A DNA stretch of 34,919 bases from positions 1-34,919 of the forward strand of contig JANYIW010000043.1 of assembly GCA_025358645.1 (NCBI GenBank). Direction: 5' to 3'. The position numbers and the translations under genes were made by a program. Shown here piece by piece: positions 24,505 to 31,571 of the stretch. The notes under the pieces are model-generated. The model did no database searches. It had not been told where the DNA came from and worked only from the letters and a program-made list of their open reading frames with translations. Within the stretch, counting starts at the first letter, position 1; every line of letters starts with the position of its first letter. This DNA is from Bacteroidales bacterium (GTDB lineage Bacteria; Bacteroidota; Bacteroidia; Bacteroidales; VadinHA17).

Positions 24505-25803
24505 TTAATAATGACATTTACCGCAATCTCTGCCTCCGATGCCGATAACCCTAACGCTATCGATCTTCCCGGCTTTTAATGAGTCGTATAAATCTGAATA
24601 ATAAGTTTTATAGTATTCATTTGAGAAATTTACTTTCCGTGTTTTATGGCAATCTACGCACCATCCCATAGACAAGTCGGGTACCTGGTACAGTCTATCC
24701 ATTTCTTTCACCTTTCCATGACATGCCTCGCAGTTAATTCCACCTGCACTCACGTGCTGCTCATGGCTGAAAAAAACAAAATCAGGAAGTTTATATATCC
24801 TTATCCATTCAACAGGTTTATTCGCTTCATAAGCTCCTACAACTTTAGCTATTTCAGTAGCCCCTGACCGTGTTCCGTTACGCACAAGAAGGTGGCAATT
24901 CATACAGATACTCCCAGGCGGAATTCCTGCAGTTTTACTGATTTTTGCTGTATAATGACAATAATTACAATCTGTTTTATTTTGTCCGGCATGAACTGCA
25001 TGGGAGAATTTTATTGGCTGGGCTGGTGAATATCCCTTAGCCCTGCCGAATGCAATCGCATTAACAGCGAGGACCCATGTTATAAAAATTCCGGTTACTG
25101 TTATTATGACCCAATTTATCTGCCGATTTTTAAATATTCTCCTGATTATAAGATCTATTGTTGATAAAAGGAATAATACAAAAGCAATGATGAGTAATAA
25201 AAGATTCGTAATAACCGGCTTATTATGTTTAATGCCTATATCCACGAATTTATTCATATAAGCTTTGATTAACACTATATCTTCAGAAGTAAGCTGAAAT
25301 CCTTTGTGAACCTCTTTCATCTTTTTGCCTAATGGTTTTAGCAGTATCTTGCTTAAATCAAAAGCACTTTTGTTTAGATATTTCCTGGAAATTTCCAGGG
25401 CATCAGGATTCCAGTTTAAAGTATCAGATATGTTTGTATTATGACAACTTACGCAATTAACAGACTTATTTTCGAGGTAAACTAAACCAAAGAAAAGCCT
25501 TTCGCCACGTATTAGCTCTTCTGCACTAAAAGTCGTCTGTTTATAAATTATTGAATCAGGTAACTGGTGTTTTAAAGTGTCTTTTACCTGAAGATTAGCT
25601 GTATCCTTCTTCTGAACTTTAGTTGTATCATTTACAGGAACCTTAGTGGTATCATTTACCTGAACTTTAGCTGTATCTTTCTTCTGAATTTTAATTGTAT
25701 CTTTTACCTGATGTGAATTTGACAGGGCTGGAGCAATAATAAAAGACAGAAAAATAAGAGTGAGAATATATTTAATTTTCCTCGCCTGAAAATACATGCA
25801 CAT
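24505..25803 (-). CDS. actA: ACIII subunit ActA, six-heme cytochrome c with repeat linker
   Basis: ActA is the multiheme cytochrome of alternative complex III. The 432 residues hold a signal sequence (~8-29), six 8-residue repeats (33-80), a small domain with CVSCH (117-121), two membrane helices (197-219, 231-252), and a C-terminal domain with five more sites: Cys279-His283, Cys300-His304, Cys358-His362, Cys382-His386 and Cys427-His431. The last motif is almost at the C terminus. The well-known ActA carries five hemes, so the N-terminal monoheme domain looks like an extra. Two starts are possible: ATG 25803, or the ATG two codons later. It is the first gene of actA-F. Confidence 0.94.
   Translation of the reverse strand: MCMYFQARKIKYILTLIFLSFIIAPALSNSHQVKDTIKIQKKDTAKVQVNDTTKVPVNDTTKVQKKDTANLQVKDTLKHQLPDSIIYKQTTFSAEELIRGERLFFGLVYLENKSVNCVSCHNTNISDTLNWNPDALEISRKYLNKSAFDLSKILLKPLGKKMKEVHKGFQLTSEDIVLIKAYMNKFVDIGIKHNKPVITNLLLLIIAFVLFLLSTIDLIIRRIFKNRQINWVIITVTGIFITWVLAVNAIAFGRAKGYSPAQPIKFSHAVHAGQNKTDCNYCHYTAKISKTAGIPPGSICMNCHLLVRNGTRSGATEIAKVVGAYEANKPVEWIRIYKLPDFVFFSHEQHVSAGGINCEACHGKVKEMDRLYQVPDLSMGWCVDCHKTRKVNFSNEYYKTYYSDLYDSLKAGKIDSVRVIGIGGRDCGKCHY
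25564..25707 (-). repeat. Six 24-bp in-frame repeats in actA
   Basis: Residues 33-80 of ActA read as six 8-residue units of consensus (V/K)(K/N)DTxKVQ: VKDTIKIQ, KKDTAKVQ, VNDTTKVP, VNDTTKVQ, KKDTANLQ, VKDTLKHQ. At DNA level each is 24 bp. The array links the signal sequence to the first heme domain. Units 3 and 4 are nearly identical, which suggests recent duplication by slippage. Confidence 0.9.
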
Positions 25804-25958
25804 GGTAGTAAAATATAGAGTATTTAATACTTAACGATCAGAATTAAATCAAGTCTTCCCTGCAAAATCCATCAAACTCAAAAATATAAAAATGATTGAT
25901 ATATTTTAATCTCAGGCGCTTTTTTCTTTACTTTTCTTTAATAATTACCTAAAGATAA

Positions 25959-26129
25959 TTAAACACAAGTATTTTTATTCCCATTCTTCCTTAATTTTTC
26001 AAAATACCTGATATTTCCGGTAGAGTTTCCCTCCAAGTGTCCGCCTAGCCCGAGTTCAACAATTTTTTGTAGTGTCGAAATACGTGCTTCTTTATCCAAT
26101 ATCAAATTTGTCCTAATCACGACAGCGGT
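25959..26129 (-). pseudogene. Possible C-terminal remnant of a coding sequence
   Basis: The minus strand is open up to the TAA at 25959-25961. It reads plausibly as protein over its last ~57 codons, including ARISTLQKIVELGLGGHLEG and NIRYFEKLRKNG. The helix followed by GHLEGNSTGN resembles the winged-helix tail of RecG-like ATP-binding or regulatory proteins, but I cannot name a family. There is no ATG. Upstream the frame continues without sense into the mazE promoter. The rest of the 415-bp gap between actA and mazE shows only AT-rich DNA. Confidence 0.3.
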
Positions 26130-26157
26130 GATTTTTCGATAAATATTTATCCAAGAC

Positions 26158-26190
26158 TTGATTGGTGCATCAAAATATGTACTAACTTTG
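26158..26190 (+). promoter_or_regulatory. Promoter of the mazEF-type operon
   Basis: TAACTTTG (26183-26190) is an exact TAnnTTTG match. TTG triplets at 26158-26160 (22-base spacer) and 26162-26164 (18-base spacer) can serve as the -33 element. The mazE ATG is 28 bases further on, which leaves a short leader where autorepression by the antitoxin would be expected. Confidence 0.6.
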
Positions 26191-26218
26191 TAATTACACT
26201 TTGTAAATAGTTTTAACC

Positions 26219-26464
26219 ATGGAAGTATCTGTTATAAAGATTGGGAATTCGAAGGGGATAAGGTTCAGCAAGACCATAATCGAGAGATATAATATTCGGG
26301 ATACCGTGGATTTGATTTTGGATAAAGGGCAGATAATAATAAAGCCTCTTGCAAGACCGAGAAAAGGATGGGAAAAAGCCTTCAAGGTTATGCATGCCAA
26401 CGATGATGACAAATTACTCATCCCTGATATATTTGAAGACGAAAATCCCGAAGAATGGAAATAA
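26219..26464 (+). CDS. mazE: MazE-type antitoxin (AbrB/SpoVT fold)
   Basis: This 81-residue protein has an N-terminal swapped-hairpin DNA-binding domain: VSVIKIGNSKGIRFSKTIIE, then DTVDLILDKGQIIIKPL. A C-terminal acidic tail (DIFEDENPEEW) is typical of a segment that binds and blocks MazF. It should neutralise the toxin and repress its own promoter. Its last ten bases overlap the toxin gene, so the two are coupled. Its isolated position beside a possible coding remnant suggests an acquired accessory module. Confidence 0.9.
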   Translation: MEVSVIKIGNSKGIRFSKTIIERYNIRDTVDLILDKGQIIIKPLARPRKGWEKAFKVMHANDDDKLLIPDIFEDENPEEWK

Positions 26465-26778
26465 AGCAATATCAAATCATTCTCGCCAGCCTTGACCCGA
26501 CTATCGGGAGCGAAATTAATAAAACCAGACCTTGTGTTGTCATTTCTCCCGATGAGATGAACAAATATTTAAGGACTGTCATCATAGCGCCCATGACAAC
26601 GAGCTCTAAAAAGTATCCGACCAGAGTCGAGGTAAAGCATGATAGCAAAGCGGGTTGGATTGTTTTAGATCAAATCAGAACTATTGATAAGCAACGGATT
26701 ATCAAGGATCTTGGAAAACTTTCAAGACCTGAGATCAAAGAGGTCAAAGCAATGCTTAAGGAAACTCTCGTTGATTAA
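26455..26778 (+). CDS. mazF: MazF-type mRNA endoribonuclease toxin
   Basis: This 107-residue toxin of the PemK/MazF family cleaves RNA at short sequences and stops growth when free of antitoxin. Conserved features are the start YQIILASLDPTIGSEINKTR, with the catalytic Arg region NKTRPCVVIS, the loop VIIAPMTTSSKKYPTRV with the conserved Thr/Ser, and GWIVLDQIRTIDKQRIIKDL near the dimer interface. The family's core residues look intact, so it may be active. It overlaps mazE by 10 bp. The cleavage sequence cannot be predicted. Confidence 0.93.
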   Translation: MEIKQYQIILASLDPTIGSEINKTRPCVVISPDEMNKYLRTVIIAPMTTSSKKYPTRVEVKHDSKAGWIVLDQIRTIDKQRIIKDLGKLSRPEIKEVKAMLKETLVD

Positions 26779-26897
26779 TTTAAAAAAGCTAATGCTAATA
26801 AAGAGGACTTCATTTAGCATGGAGTGCCAGGAATGGAGTCTCACGGTGCAATACATCCAGAGGTCTGAATCGAATTCACGATTAATAAAACCAATTA

Positions 26898-26932
26898 TTG
26901 TACGATTTTTAGTTTTCGTCTTTATATCTTTG
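26898..26932 (+). promoter_or_regulatory. Promoter-like element before the lipoprotein gene
   Basis: TATCTTTG (26925-26932) is an exact TAnnTTTG match followed by C. A TTG at 26898-26900 lies 24 bases upstream, slightly long. The lipoprotein ATG is 64 bases downstream. The gene therefore seems to have its own promoter, separate from mazEF. Confidence 0.5.
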
Positions 26933-26996
26933 CAAATAACCTACAATTTGTTTAGATCATTAAATGCCAGTTTTATTATCATTAACCTGATTAACT

Positions 26997-27809
26997 ATGA
27001 AAAAAATCTTATCGCTTGTTCTAATACTAATTCTTTCCGCAGGGTTTCTCACCAGTTGCAAAAAGGACAAAGGAGCGCCTCCCGTTTTGCCTCCACAGGA
27101 ATCTATGACAATCGATTTCACCAATTTTTCTTCCACTAAAAAGTCAATTGAGCTAATTCCAGGTCAGAAAGGTACCGTAAACAGTAATTGGGAATATGCT
27201 GCAGTGGTTGCCGGGGTTTGGAAATTGATCATAAATACAACTCTTGCCGTTCCTGTTACTGCTTTTAAAGCGGCTCTTGAAAAGACTCCGGTATTTATTT
27301 CGACAAAAACATGGCAATGGAGCTATAATGTAACCTTCTTAAACATTAGTTATAAAGCAAGACTTACCGGACTGATCAGATCAAGTGATGTTCAATGGAA
27401 AATGTATATTACCAAAGATGGTACGGACGGGTTTGCTGAATTTCTGTGGTTTGAAGGTACTTCCAAGCTTGATGGTACCGGCGGGCAGTGGATTCTGAAT
27501 CAAAGCGCCCAGTCACCGGATGCACTGCTTCAGATTGACTGGACAAAAACAGCTACAGGTGTTGGATACGTTAAATATACTTATGTTAAAAACGACACTT
27601 TCAAGACCAGTTATATCGAGTATGGATTAACAACCAGCGCTTTAAATGCCTATTATACAATTCATTACTATAATAGCGTGAAGTTTTCAGACGTTAATGT
27701 AGAATGGAATACAACAACTCACAATGGCCATGTAAAATCCATTGATTATCTGGGAGATGCCAACTGGTACTGCTGGGATGAAAATAAGATCAATACGGTT
27801 TGTCTGTAG
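26997..27809 (+). CDS. Putative lipoprotein of unknown function
   Basis: I do not recognise this 270-residue protein. It has a clear lipoprotein signal: MKK start, hydrophobic ILSLVLILILSAGFL, lipobox LTSC with Cys21, then KKDKG as in many Bacteroidota surface lipoproteins. The mature part is rich in Thr, Trp, Tyr and alternating hydrophobics (TWQWSYNVTFLN, VQWKMYITKDG, TIHYYNSVKFSDVNVEWN), which suggests an all-beta fold. It ends with WYCWDENKINTVCL, where two Cys could form a disulfide. A hairpin terminator follows. It lies directly upstream of lspA, the peptidase that matures lipoproteins, but with a terminator between. Confidence 0.85.
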   Translation: MKKILSLVLILILSAGFLTSCKKDKGAPPVLPPQESMTIDFTNFSSTKKSIELIPGQKGTVNSNWEYAAVVAGVWKLIINTTLAVPVTAFKAALEKTPVFISTKTWQWSYNVTFLNISYKARLTGLIRSSDVQWKMYITKDGTDGFAEFLWFEGTSKLDGTGGQWILNQSAQSPDALLQIDWTKTATGVGYVKYTYVKNDTFKTSYIEYGLTTSALNAYYTIHYYNSVKFSDVNVEWNTTTHNGHVKSIDYLGDANWYCWDENKINTVCL

Positions 27810-27831
27810 TACACAGATGATAATAAAATAT

Positions 27832-27857
27832 AATCCCGGCAATTACCGGGATTTTTT
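27832..27857 (+). terminator. Rho-independent terminator after the lipoprotein gene
   Basis: AATCCCGG (27832-27839) pairs perfectly with CCGGGATT (27846-27853) over a 6-base loop. The stem end runs into a six-T tract ending at 27857. It begins 22 bp after the lipoprotein stop and separates it from lspA. Confidence 0.85.
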
Positions 27858-27905
27858 ATTCGCAATTTTTACTATTTTGCGCTCCATAATTTTAACAAAA
27901 CAATA

Positions 27906-28514
27906 ATGTCAATAGGGAAAAAATCTGTTTTACTTATATTCCTGATCCTGATTATTGATCAGGTTCTTAAAATCTGGATCAAAACCCACATGGTGATCGG
28001 ACAGGAAATTCACCTTTTTGGTAATTGGGGAATCCTTCATTTCATTGAGAATAACGGCATGGCATTCGGAATGGAAATGGGTGGCAAACCAGGAAAACTC
28101 ATTCTAAGCGTCTTCAGAGTTTTTGCTATCTTTGGAATAGGCTGGTTCCTTTCGTCGCTTATCAGCAAAAAGGCAAACCCGGGACTAATTCTTGCTGTCA
28201 GCGCTATAATGGCAGGAGCGATCGGGAATCTTTTAGATAGTGCATTCTATGGTATGATCTTCAGTGAGAGTTTTAACCAACATGCGATACTTTTCCCTCC
28301 GGGAGGCGGTTATTCTTCATTTTTGCATGGGAGAGTTGTTGATATGTTCTACTTCCCCATAATAAATACTCACTGGCCTCTATGGTCACCATTCAGGCCC
28401 GGCGAATCATTTATATTTTTCAGACCGGTTTTCAATATTGCCGACTCCTCGATAACCTGTGGAGTTATAACAATTATATTATTTCAGAAGAGAATGTTCA
28501 GGAATCTGTCATGA
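27906..28514 (+). CDS. lspA: Lipoprotein signal peptidase (signal peptidase II)
   Basis: LspA is an inner-membrane aspartyl protease that cleaves prolipoproteins before the lipidated Cys. The 202 residues hold four membrane helices. Conserved features are IDQVLKIWI near the N terminus (Asp18), ENNGMAFGM (48-56), GNLLDSAFYG with catalytic Asp111, HGRVVDMFYFP (Asp146) and FNIADSSI with catalytic Asp180. It is longer than E. coli LspA because of a loop around 117-140 between the third and fourth helices, a form common in Bacteroidota. A near-consensus promoter (TATTTTGC) lies 5' of the ATG. Confidence 0.96.
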   Translation: MSIGKKSVLLIFLILIIDQVLKIWIKTHMVIGQEIHLFGNWGILHFIENNGMAFGMEMGGKPGKLILSVFRVFAIFGIGWFLSSLISKKANPGLILAVSAIMAGAIGNLLDSAFYGMIFSESFNQHAILFPPGGGYSSFLHGRVVDMFYFPIINTHWPLWSPFRPGESFIFFRPVFNIADSSITCGVITIILFQKRMFRNLS

Positions 28515-28545
28515 ATTAGTAAAAAATTGAAAACAAATCTGGCGG

Positions 28546-28845
28546 TTAAGGCTGGCAACAACTACTTACACAATTCAAAATTGTTTTAAGGTTTTCGTGT
28601 TTCAGAAAGTACCATGTATTCTTTCCTTCCCTTTTTGAAGCCAGTACCCCTTTGTCTTTTAGTATACCAAGATGATGAGAAGCAGTTGATTGTTCTATTC
28701 CAAGCAGTTTGTGAATTTCAGTAACAGTTCGTTTTTCGCCATCCTCAAGACATCCCACAATTGTAATACGTACCGGGTGTGCAATCGCTTTAAGCATTCC
28801 GGCTGCTCTCTCAAGACTTTCCGGGTTAAGTTCTTTAAAATCCAT
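28546..28845 (-). CDS. ArsR-family winged-helix regulator
   Basis: A 99-residue ArsR/SmtB-type repressor with a winged helix at about 15-80: KAIAHPVRITIVGCLEDG, RTVTEIHKLLGIEQSTASHHLGIL (helix-turn-helix at ~40-63) and the wing KREGKNTWYFL. The usual ELCVC metal site is missing; Cys32 is the only cysteine in that area. The C terminus carries Cys92, Cys96 and Cys97 (NCVSSCCQP), a possible metal or thiol-sensing site. It is divergent from the polyprenyl synthase gene and convergent to lspA. The target is unknown and the ligand cannot be read from the sequence. Confidence 0.88.
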   Translation of the reverse strand: MDFKELNPESLERAAGMLKAIAHPVRITIVGCLEDGEKRTVTEIHKLLGIEQSTASHHLGILKDKGVLASKREGKNTWYFLKHENLKTILNCVSSCCQP

Positions 28846-28858
28846 TCTTAAAAAATTT

Positions 28859-28894
28859 CATCATGCAAATATATATAAATATGTTGATATGATG
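28859..28894. promoter_or_regulatory. Possible operator between the ArsR gene and the polyprenyl synthase gene
   Basis: CATCAT (28859-28864) and ATGATG (28889-28894) are inverted copies around a very AT-rich 24-base centre. The site lies 14 bp upstream of the ArsR-type start codon, where such repressors usually bind. The match is short, so the call is tentative. Confidence 0.3.
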
Positions 28895-28933
28895 AATGTT
28901 GCTAAAAAGGTTATCTTGAACTCTTGATTTTAT

Positions 28934-28941
28934 TATATTTG
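28934..28941 (+). promoter_or_regulatory. -7 element before the polyprenyl synthase gene
   Basis: TATATTTG is an exact TAnnTTTG match, 16 bases before the ATG. The nearest TTG triplets (28916-28918, 28924-28926) are closer than the usual -33 spacing, so only the -7 element is secure. Confidence 0.45.
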
Positions 28942-28957
28942 ACTGAAAAATAAATTT

Positions 28958-29932
28958 ATGTCTGCTCTCACCGGAATAAAGAAACCTGTTGAAAATGAGA
29001 TGGCTGAATTTGAAGCCTACTTCAGCAGAACCATGCGCAGTAAGATTCCTTTATTGAATATCATTCTGAACTACATTCTCCGTCGTAAGGGCAAACAGAT
29101 GAGACCATTGCTTGTCTTTCTGACAGCAAGACTTAATGGTGAAATAGTTGAATCGACTTATATTGCTGCAACCTGTATTGAACTTCTTCATACCGCATCC
29201 CTGGTCCATGATGATGTGGTTGACGATGCTCACGAGAGACGCGGATCGCTTTCAATTAATGCCCTGTGGAATTCTAAAATAGCCGTTCTTCTGGGTGATT
29301 ACCTGCTTTCTACCGGTATGCATATTTGTGTTGAAAATTCCCGCTACGACATGCTCGAAATTATTTCCGAAGCAGTTAAGGCGATGGCTGAAGGAGAGCT
29401 ATTACAACTTCAGAAAGCAAGAAAATCGAACATTAAAGAGGAAGATTATTTTAGGATCATCATAAGTAAAACAGGCGCATTACTTTCAGCGTGTACAGCC
29501 TGCGGAGCAAGATCAGTATCAGAAGATACAGATACTGTCCGGTTAATGAAGGATTTTGGAGAAAATATTGGGATTGCCTTTCAGATCAGGGATGATATTC
29601 TTGATTATGAAGGAACAGGATTAACCGGCAAAACAGTAGGAAATGATATTAAGGAAAAAAAGATTACTCTTCCTTTAATTCATGCACTGGAGCAGTCTGC
29701 AAACTCAAAAAGGAGACATATAATTAACATAGTAAAAAGCAGGAAAAAAACAAAATCTGAAATCGCTGAGGTAATAAGTTTTGTTATAGAATATGGAGGT
29801 CTTGAATATGCCGAACTTAAAATGAATCAATACCGCGATAAAGCAATGGCGATCCTCGATTCCTATCCAGGATCAGAAGTTAAAGAATCTCTCATCGAAT
29901 TCGTTCGCTATACAACTTCAAGAAAAAAATAA
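28958..29932 (+). CDS. Long-chain polyprenyl diphosphate synthase
   Basis: A trans-prenyltransferase (IspB/octaprenyl or similar) that extends farnesyl or geranylgeranyl diphosphate with isopentenyl diphosphate, probably for the quinone side chain. The 324 residues contain GKQMRP (45-50), the first Asp-rich motif LVHDDVVDDAHERRG (Asp85, Asp86, Asp89) and the second, FQIRDDILDYEG (Asp212, Asp213, Asp216). Residues just before the first motif are small (Ala80, Ser81), which fits a long-chain product. Menaquinone, the probable ACIII substrate, would depend on this step. It is convergent to the MFS gene, with two bases between the stops. Confidence 0.94.
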   Translation: MSALTGIKKPVENEMAEFEAYFSRTMRSKIPLLNIILNYILRRKGKQMRPLLVFLTARLNGEIVESTYIAATCIELLHTASLVHDDVVDDAHERRGSLSINALWNSKIAVLLGDYLLSTGMHICVENSRYDMLEIISEAVKAMAEGELLQLQKARKSNIKEEDYFRIIISKTGALLSACTACGARSVSEDTDTVRLMKDFGENIGIAFQIRDDILDYEGTGLTGKTVGNDIKEKKITLPLIHALEQSANSKRRHIINIVKSRKKTKSEIAEVISFVIEYGGLEYAELKMNQYRDKAMAILDSYPGSEVKESLIEFVRYTTSRKK

Positions 29933-29934
29933 TA

Positions 29935-31218
29935 TTATTTCGCCTCTAAAGCAACTTGTGCAACTTTTCCAAGATCTTTAACATAATACTTTGAACCCAT
30001 CCAGAAAAGAAATGCTCCGAGTAACAGCACAAACGGGAGTATAGACAATGCCGTCTGGATATTTGACAGGTCATATATTTTACCCATAACGATAGGCGCT
30101 GTAGATGCACCGAGGAGGTTTTGCACAACAACAGCAATCGCGTAAGATGTTGCCCTGAGCCCTGGATGAATTACATCCTGAGTAACAGAAGCAGCTCCTG
30201 AGATAAAAGCCAGTACAAGCAAACCGAAAATAAGAAACAACACATATTGAACTGTACCCTTAAATAGAACCAGCGCAACAAAAAGTACAATTGCAGACAT
30301 CAGTGTTGAAATTGCCGGAAAGAGGAGCCTGGCATTATCTTTTGATTTTCTCCAAATGTCAGTCAGGTATCCCCCCAGAGGAGCGCCCACTAGGGCAAGC
30401 ACCATAATCGAGCTTGCCATTTTCCCGGCTGTTTCCTGTGGTATATTCCTCATTTTTTCAAAATATGTCGGCAGCCAGGTGAGCATTGATGTTGTTACGA
30501 ATACGACGGCAGCCATACCGAGATAGGTTAGAAGAACAGATGGTTTAGAAAGAAATTCTTTCACCATATCTTTCTTTTCCATCTTAATCTTATTGCTATA
30601 TCTGTCATAAAAGGAGAGGTCGACTGTTTTGTAATCTTTCACAAAAAGAAATAGAATTGCAACTATCATCCCTGGCACCGCAACTATTCCAAAGGCATGC
30701 TTCCATCCCAGCTTAGCTGCAATAATTCCTCCCAGAAGAACTCCTATTGCAGAACCCAGTGGAATTGAAGCATTCCATAAACCCATCATTCTGGCTCTTC
30801 TGTCAATTGGATATAGACCTGATATCATTGCGCTCCCTCCCGGGGCATATCCTGCTTCTCCAACACCTATCAGCATTCGTGCCATAATAAGCTGTACGAA
30901 ATTTCCCGTTAATGCACAGAGTGCAGTGGCAAGACTCCACATTATTGCCATCACTCCTATTGTTTTGGTTCTGCTCCACCTGTCAACCAGAATGGAGATT
31001 GGAAAAGTCAGAAGGACAATTGCCCAATAGACTGCAGATACCAGTAACCCGCTTTGGGTATGTGTAATTCCCCAGTCTCTCTCAATAGATGTAAACATCG
31101 ACGTGACAACCATTCTGTCCACATAATCAAACATATACAACAGGAAGAGTAACATGAAAACATAATTCGAGTAACGCTTTGAAAACAGGTACCCTGTACG
31201 GACTTCTGGTTTTTCCAT
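29935..31218 (-). CDS. MFS transporter (spinster-like)
   Basis: A 427-residue major facilitator with 12 predicted helices. Helix 1 reads YMFDYVDRMVV, and the loop 2-3 signature is present as ILVDRWSRTK. ARMLIGVGEAGYAPGGSAMI in helices 4-5 and the central loop DLSFYDRYSNKIKMEKKD separate two six-helix halves. The FDYVDR and GVGEAGYAP segments are typical of spinster-like or organic-anion MFS members. The substrate is unknown. It reads away from the foldback repeat that lies 99 bp upstream of its start. Confidence 0.9.
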   Translation of the reverse strand: MEKPEVRTGYLFSKRYSNYVFMLLFLLYMFDYVDRMVVTSMFTSIERDWGITHTQSGLLVSAVYWAIVLLTFPISILVDRWSRTKTIGVMAIMWSLATALCALTGNFVQLIMARMLIGVGEAGYAPGGSAMISGLYPIDRRARMMGLWNASIPLGSAIGVLLGGIIAAKLGWKHAFGIVAVPGMIVAILFLFVKDYKTVDLSFYDRYSNKIKMEKKDMVKEFLSKPSVLLTYLGMAAVVFVTTSMLTWLPTYFEKMRNIPQETAGKMASSIMVLALVGAPLGGYLTDIWRKSKDNARLLFPAISTLMSAIVLFVALVLFKGTVQYVLFLIFGLLVLAFISGAASVTQDVIHPGLRATSYAIAVVVQNLLGASTAPIVMGKIYDLSNIQTALSILPFVLLLGAFLFWMGSKYYVKDLGKVAQVALEAK

Positions 31219-31317
31219 TCTGACTTCTTATATATAAATCCTCAAGACCAAGTAAATAAAAATAAATGTCAGTTAGATTTTTTAGTGTATTTTTAAGTCT
31301 TTATACTTAGGAGAAGA

Positions 31318-31530
31318 AGTTTGGAGTGCCTAGAGTTTGGAGTGACTAAAGTAAAAGAAAAGTTTGGAGTGCCTAGAGTTTGGAGTGCCTAAAGTAAAAG
31401 AAAAGTTTACTCCAGGCACTCCAGGCACTTTAGGCACTTTAGGCACTCTAGGCACTTTAGGCACTTTAGGCACTCCAGGCACTTTAGGCACTTTAGGCAC
31501 TTTAGGCACTTTAGGCACTTTAAATTAAAT
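31318..31530. repeat. Foldback repeat, copy 2: twelve 9-bp units facing two 43-bp composite units
   Basis: The left arm is two near-identical 43-bp units (31318-31360, 31361-31403). Each is a 16-bp AGTTTGGAGTGCCTAG followed by a 27-bp unit. The right arm (31409-31516) is twelve unbroken 9-bp units: nine of the ACTTTAGGC or ACTCTAGGC form and three ACTCCAGGC, then a decayed copy. Both arms carry matching variants (GCCTAGAGT/ACTCTAGGC, GCCTAAAGT/ACTTTAGGC). It lies in the divergent gap between the MFS and CoA-binding genes. The 353-bp gap 31219-31571 contains nothing else I can identify. The minus-strand frame of Pro-Lys-Val repeats is a product of the 9-bp period. Confidence 0.92.
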
Positions 31531-31571
31531 TTACTACTTTTCAAAGTTCAATTTCAAAACTATCAGAACCT

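Noticed and set aside
26821-26836. TGGAGTGCC match as a decayed copy of the foldback repeat
   Set aside because: Only nine bases agree and no second unit or complement is nearby; chance is sufficient.
26684-27139. Plus-strand frame bridging mazF and the lipoprotein gene
   Set aside because: It overlaps the end of mazF and the signal peptide of the lipoprotein in another frame and has no recognisable content.
31330-31518. Minus-strand open frame of Pro-Lys-Val and Pro-Gly-Val repeats
   Set aside because: It is a by-product of a 9-bp period (three codons) in the foldback repeat. There is no promoter or family-like start, and the same repeat in copy 1 does not give a gene.
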